Assembly: GCF_000611645.1 (NCBI RefSeq)
Contig: NW_014011437.1
Location: forward strand, 1 to 10,122
Source of the DNA: Monoraphidium neglectum
Taxonomy: Eukaryota; Chlorophyta; Chlorophyceae; Sphaeropleales; Selenastraceae
Length of the DNA stretch: 10,122 nucleotides
Reading direction: 5' to 3'
Shown: positions 8,726-10,122 of the stretch, in pieces
How positions within the stretch are numbered: the first letter of the stretch is position 1
How the letters are laid out: the number at the start of each line of letters is the position of its first letter
Notes under the pieces: model-generated
Database searches by the model: none
The model's input: only the letters and a program-made list of their open reading frames with translations
Told to the model about the DNA's origin: nothing
Program-made: the position numbers and the translations under genes

Positions 8726-10122
8726 ATGGCGTCCCGTTCGCGTTCGAGGTCGCCTCGGAGAAGATCTTTGTCACCTAAAGGAAAATATAATGGTCATAGG
8801 GAGGATGATAGGAACGAGAGGGGCAGGCAGAACGGGCGATCTCACCGCTCGCGCAGCAGGAGTCGGGGCAGGGACCGCAGCGGCGAGAGAGAACGGTGGA
8901 GGGATGATAGGGACCGCTCGCCGCACGGCAGGCGGTCGCCAGAGCGGCGGCGGTCGCCAGAGCGGCGACGCGAGCGCTCCCCGTCGCCGCTGCGCCGCGG
9001 GCACCGCCGGTCCCGTTCGCCGCCGCCACGTGACGGGGGACGGCTGCCGCCCCCGCCTAGCGACGGTGGGCGGTTCCCGCCGCCACCTCCGCAGCAGCAT
9101 GACGGTGGCCGTGACCCACGGATGCACCCGGACCGGGACCCGGCGCGGCGGCGCCAGTCACCAGAGTACCGCCGCTTCGAGCGCCCGCCGGACGACCGCG
9201 CCGGCGCGCACGGCGGGGGCGGAGGGGGCGGCTGGGGCCAGCCGAAGCAGCCGGCATCGTGGCGCACGCACATACAGTGAGCAGGCCGCCTGGGGCGTGG
9301 GACGCAAAGCAGGGGTGATTGGGAAGGATGCCGATTCCGCGGCCTATCCGCCGGCGCAGCCGCTACTGCTCGTGCTTGCATGCCGCTGCTCCTGCTTGCA
9401 TGGCGCCGAGCGGCGACACTCTCCATCGCTCCGGACGCGCCCGCCTCTGCGTCGCAGGTATGAGGGCCTCAACATGAACGGCCCGAGCCTGGATCAGATG
9501 CCTCGGGACGAGGAGTTTCTTGGGGCGGACAGCTTCCAGGAGCTGTGAGCGGGAGCGGGAGCGGGGCGGGGGACGGGATCCGACGGCGCGCGCTGACGCC
9601 TGCTGGGCCGCATGCCTGGATGAAAGCGGGCGGCGTGACGCTGCAGGCCGCTGGCTTGAAAGGCGCCCAGATTGAGCTGTCTGGCGAGCAGCAGTGCGCC
9701 ATGCAGCGCGCGGCGTCAGGTCGGCAGGACTTCGTGGTGAGGTTGTTGGCACGCGTGCATGCTCCGACGCCATCCATCACCTTTCGACCCCGCAGGCGGC
9801 GGCTTAAACGGTTGCGGATGTGGGAGGACAGCAGCTGGACACTGTGGCGCAACACACCCAGCCCTCCCCCCGGCGAGGGCCCCTCCGGCAGCAGCGACGA
9901 CGAGGAGGAGGAGCCGGCAGCGCCAGCGCAGCAGCAGCAGCAGCAGAATGGCCAGGCAGCCAACGGGCGGCCGGGCGAAATGGGGCCGCCGCCGCCCCGG
10001 CCGCCCAAGGCACTCAAGGGGCACGCGCTGGAGGACGCGGCCAAGGCGGGGCGGCGGCTTAAGGAGCTGGAGAAGCACCAGAAGGAGCTGGACGCCCTGG
10101 AGGAGCAGGTGGGGGGTAGGGG
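8726..10122 (+). CDS. RS-rich (SR-related) nuclear protein; 5' part, 3' end beyond window
   Basis: Exons are 8726-9276, 9458-9544 and 9796 to about 10108, where CAG|GTGGGG is a likely next donor; this gives 317 residues. The ATG at 8726 (CACCCATGG) is preferred over an in-frame upstream ATG at 8678 because MASRSRSRSPRRR is a typical RS start. Residues 1 to about 104 are RS/RD/RE-rich with SP sites. Then come Pro-rich repeats of the form DGGR-(L/F)PPPP, a Gly run (about 163-169) and, across the exon joints, LRRLKRLRMWEDSSWTLW and RNTPSPPP (about 213-238). An acidic DDEEEE stretch and Q6 follow. The C-terminal end is a charged helix (HALEDAAKAGRRLKELEKHQ onward) that looks like a coiled coil. 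No RNA-recognition motif is visible. Inference: a nuclear-speckle or spliceosome-associated SR-related protein; the exact family is not identified. Confidence 0.82.
8933..8968 (+). repeat. 18-bp tandem repeat in the RS domain
   Basis: Two adjacent 18-bp copies (8933-8950 and 8951-8968) differ only at the last base. Each encodes RSPERR at residues 70-81. Confidence 0.9.
9277..9457 (+). other. Intron 1 of the RS-protein gene
   Basis: Donor ATACA|GTGAGC and acceptor CTGCGTCGCAG|GTATGAG; 181 bp, phase 2. Splicing gives THIQ-YEGLNMNG. Without splicing the next codon after Gln is TGA. Confidence 0.8.
9545..9795 (+). other. Intron 2 of the RS-protein gene
   Basis: Donor GAGCT|GTGAGC and acceptor CGACCCCGCAG|GCGG; 251 bp, phase 2. 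Splicing gives SFQEL-RRLKRLRMW. Without splicing the codon after Leu is TGA. Confidence 0.8.
9929..9946 (+). repeat. (CAG)6 coding trinucleotide repeat
   Basis: Six perfect CAG codons encode Q6 between an acidic/Ala-Pro segment and a Gly/Asn-rich segment of the RS protein. Confidence 0.95.

Noticed and set aside
8410..8778. Plus-strand open frame of 122 codons in the divergent promoter
   Set aside because: Codon use differs from the real genes, it overlaps the RS-protein start in another frame, and no recognisable motif is present.
9378..9402. TGCATG-like elements read as Rbfox sites
   Set aside because: Only GCATG cores are present (TTGCATG twice). Rbfox regulation is an animal system, and I know of no evidence for it in green algae.

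Overview
The window looks like nuclear DNA from a GC-rich green alga (Chlorophyta). The coding stretches are extremely G+C-rich at third codon positions. The genes are broken by many introns of about 180-340 bp, most with GTGCG- or GTGAG-type donors. The best-recognised protein is closest, from memory, to the plant form of the ER co-chaperone P58IPK/DNAJC3. The species cannot be named from this sequence. I built all gene models by hand from frame continuity, splice signals and protein similarity; no search or alignment was run.

Layout, left to right. (1) 1-2958, minus strand: the 5' part of a large, unidentified Ala/Leu-rich helical-repeat (HEAT/ARM-like) protein, two exons in the window, running off the left edge. 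(2) 2959-4617: about 1.66 kb without a convincing gene, lower in G+C. It holds the 3' flank of the next gene and the upstream region of the helical-repeat gene. (3) 4618-8212, minus strand: a complete nine-exon gene for a 475-residue P58IPK/DNAJC3-type protein with a signal peptide, a TPR array and a C-terminal J domain. (4) 8213-8725: a 513-bp divergent intergenic region shared by two head-to-head genes. (5) 8726-10122, plus strand: the 5' part of an RS-rich, probably nuclear, splicing-related protein; three exons are visible and the gene runs off the right edge.

The most interesting features are in splicing architecture. In the P58IPK gene the only three phase-2 introns (1, 4 and 7) are also the only ones with TG/CA dinucleotide tracts. 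The intron 1 tract is antisense to those of introns 4 and 7 in the transcript, so the pre-mRNA could fold across blocks of exons whose removal keeps the frame. Intron 3 appears to be a GC-AG intron with an in-frame GT alternative 24 nt downstream. In the RS-protein gene both complete introns place an in-frame TGA inside the 5' splice site. I found no mobile element, CRISPR array, rRNA or tRNA gene, and no clear previously undescribed system. The helical-repeat gene is the main unknown.
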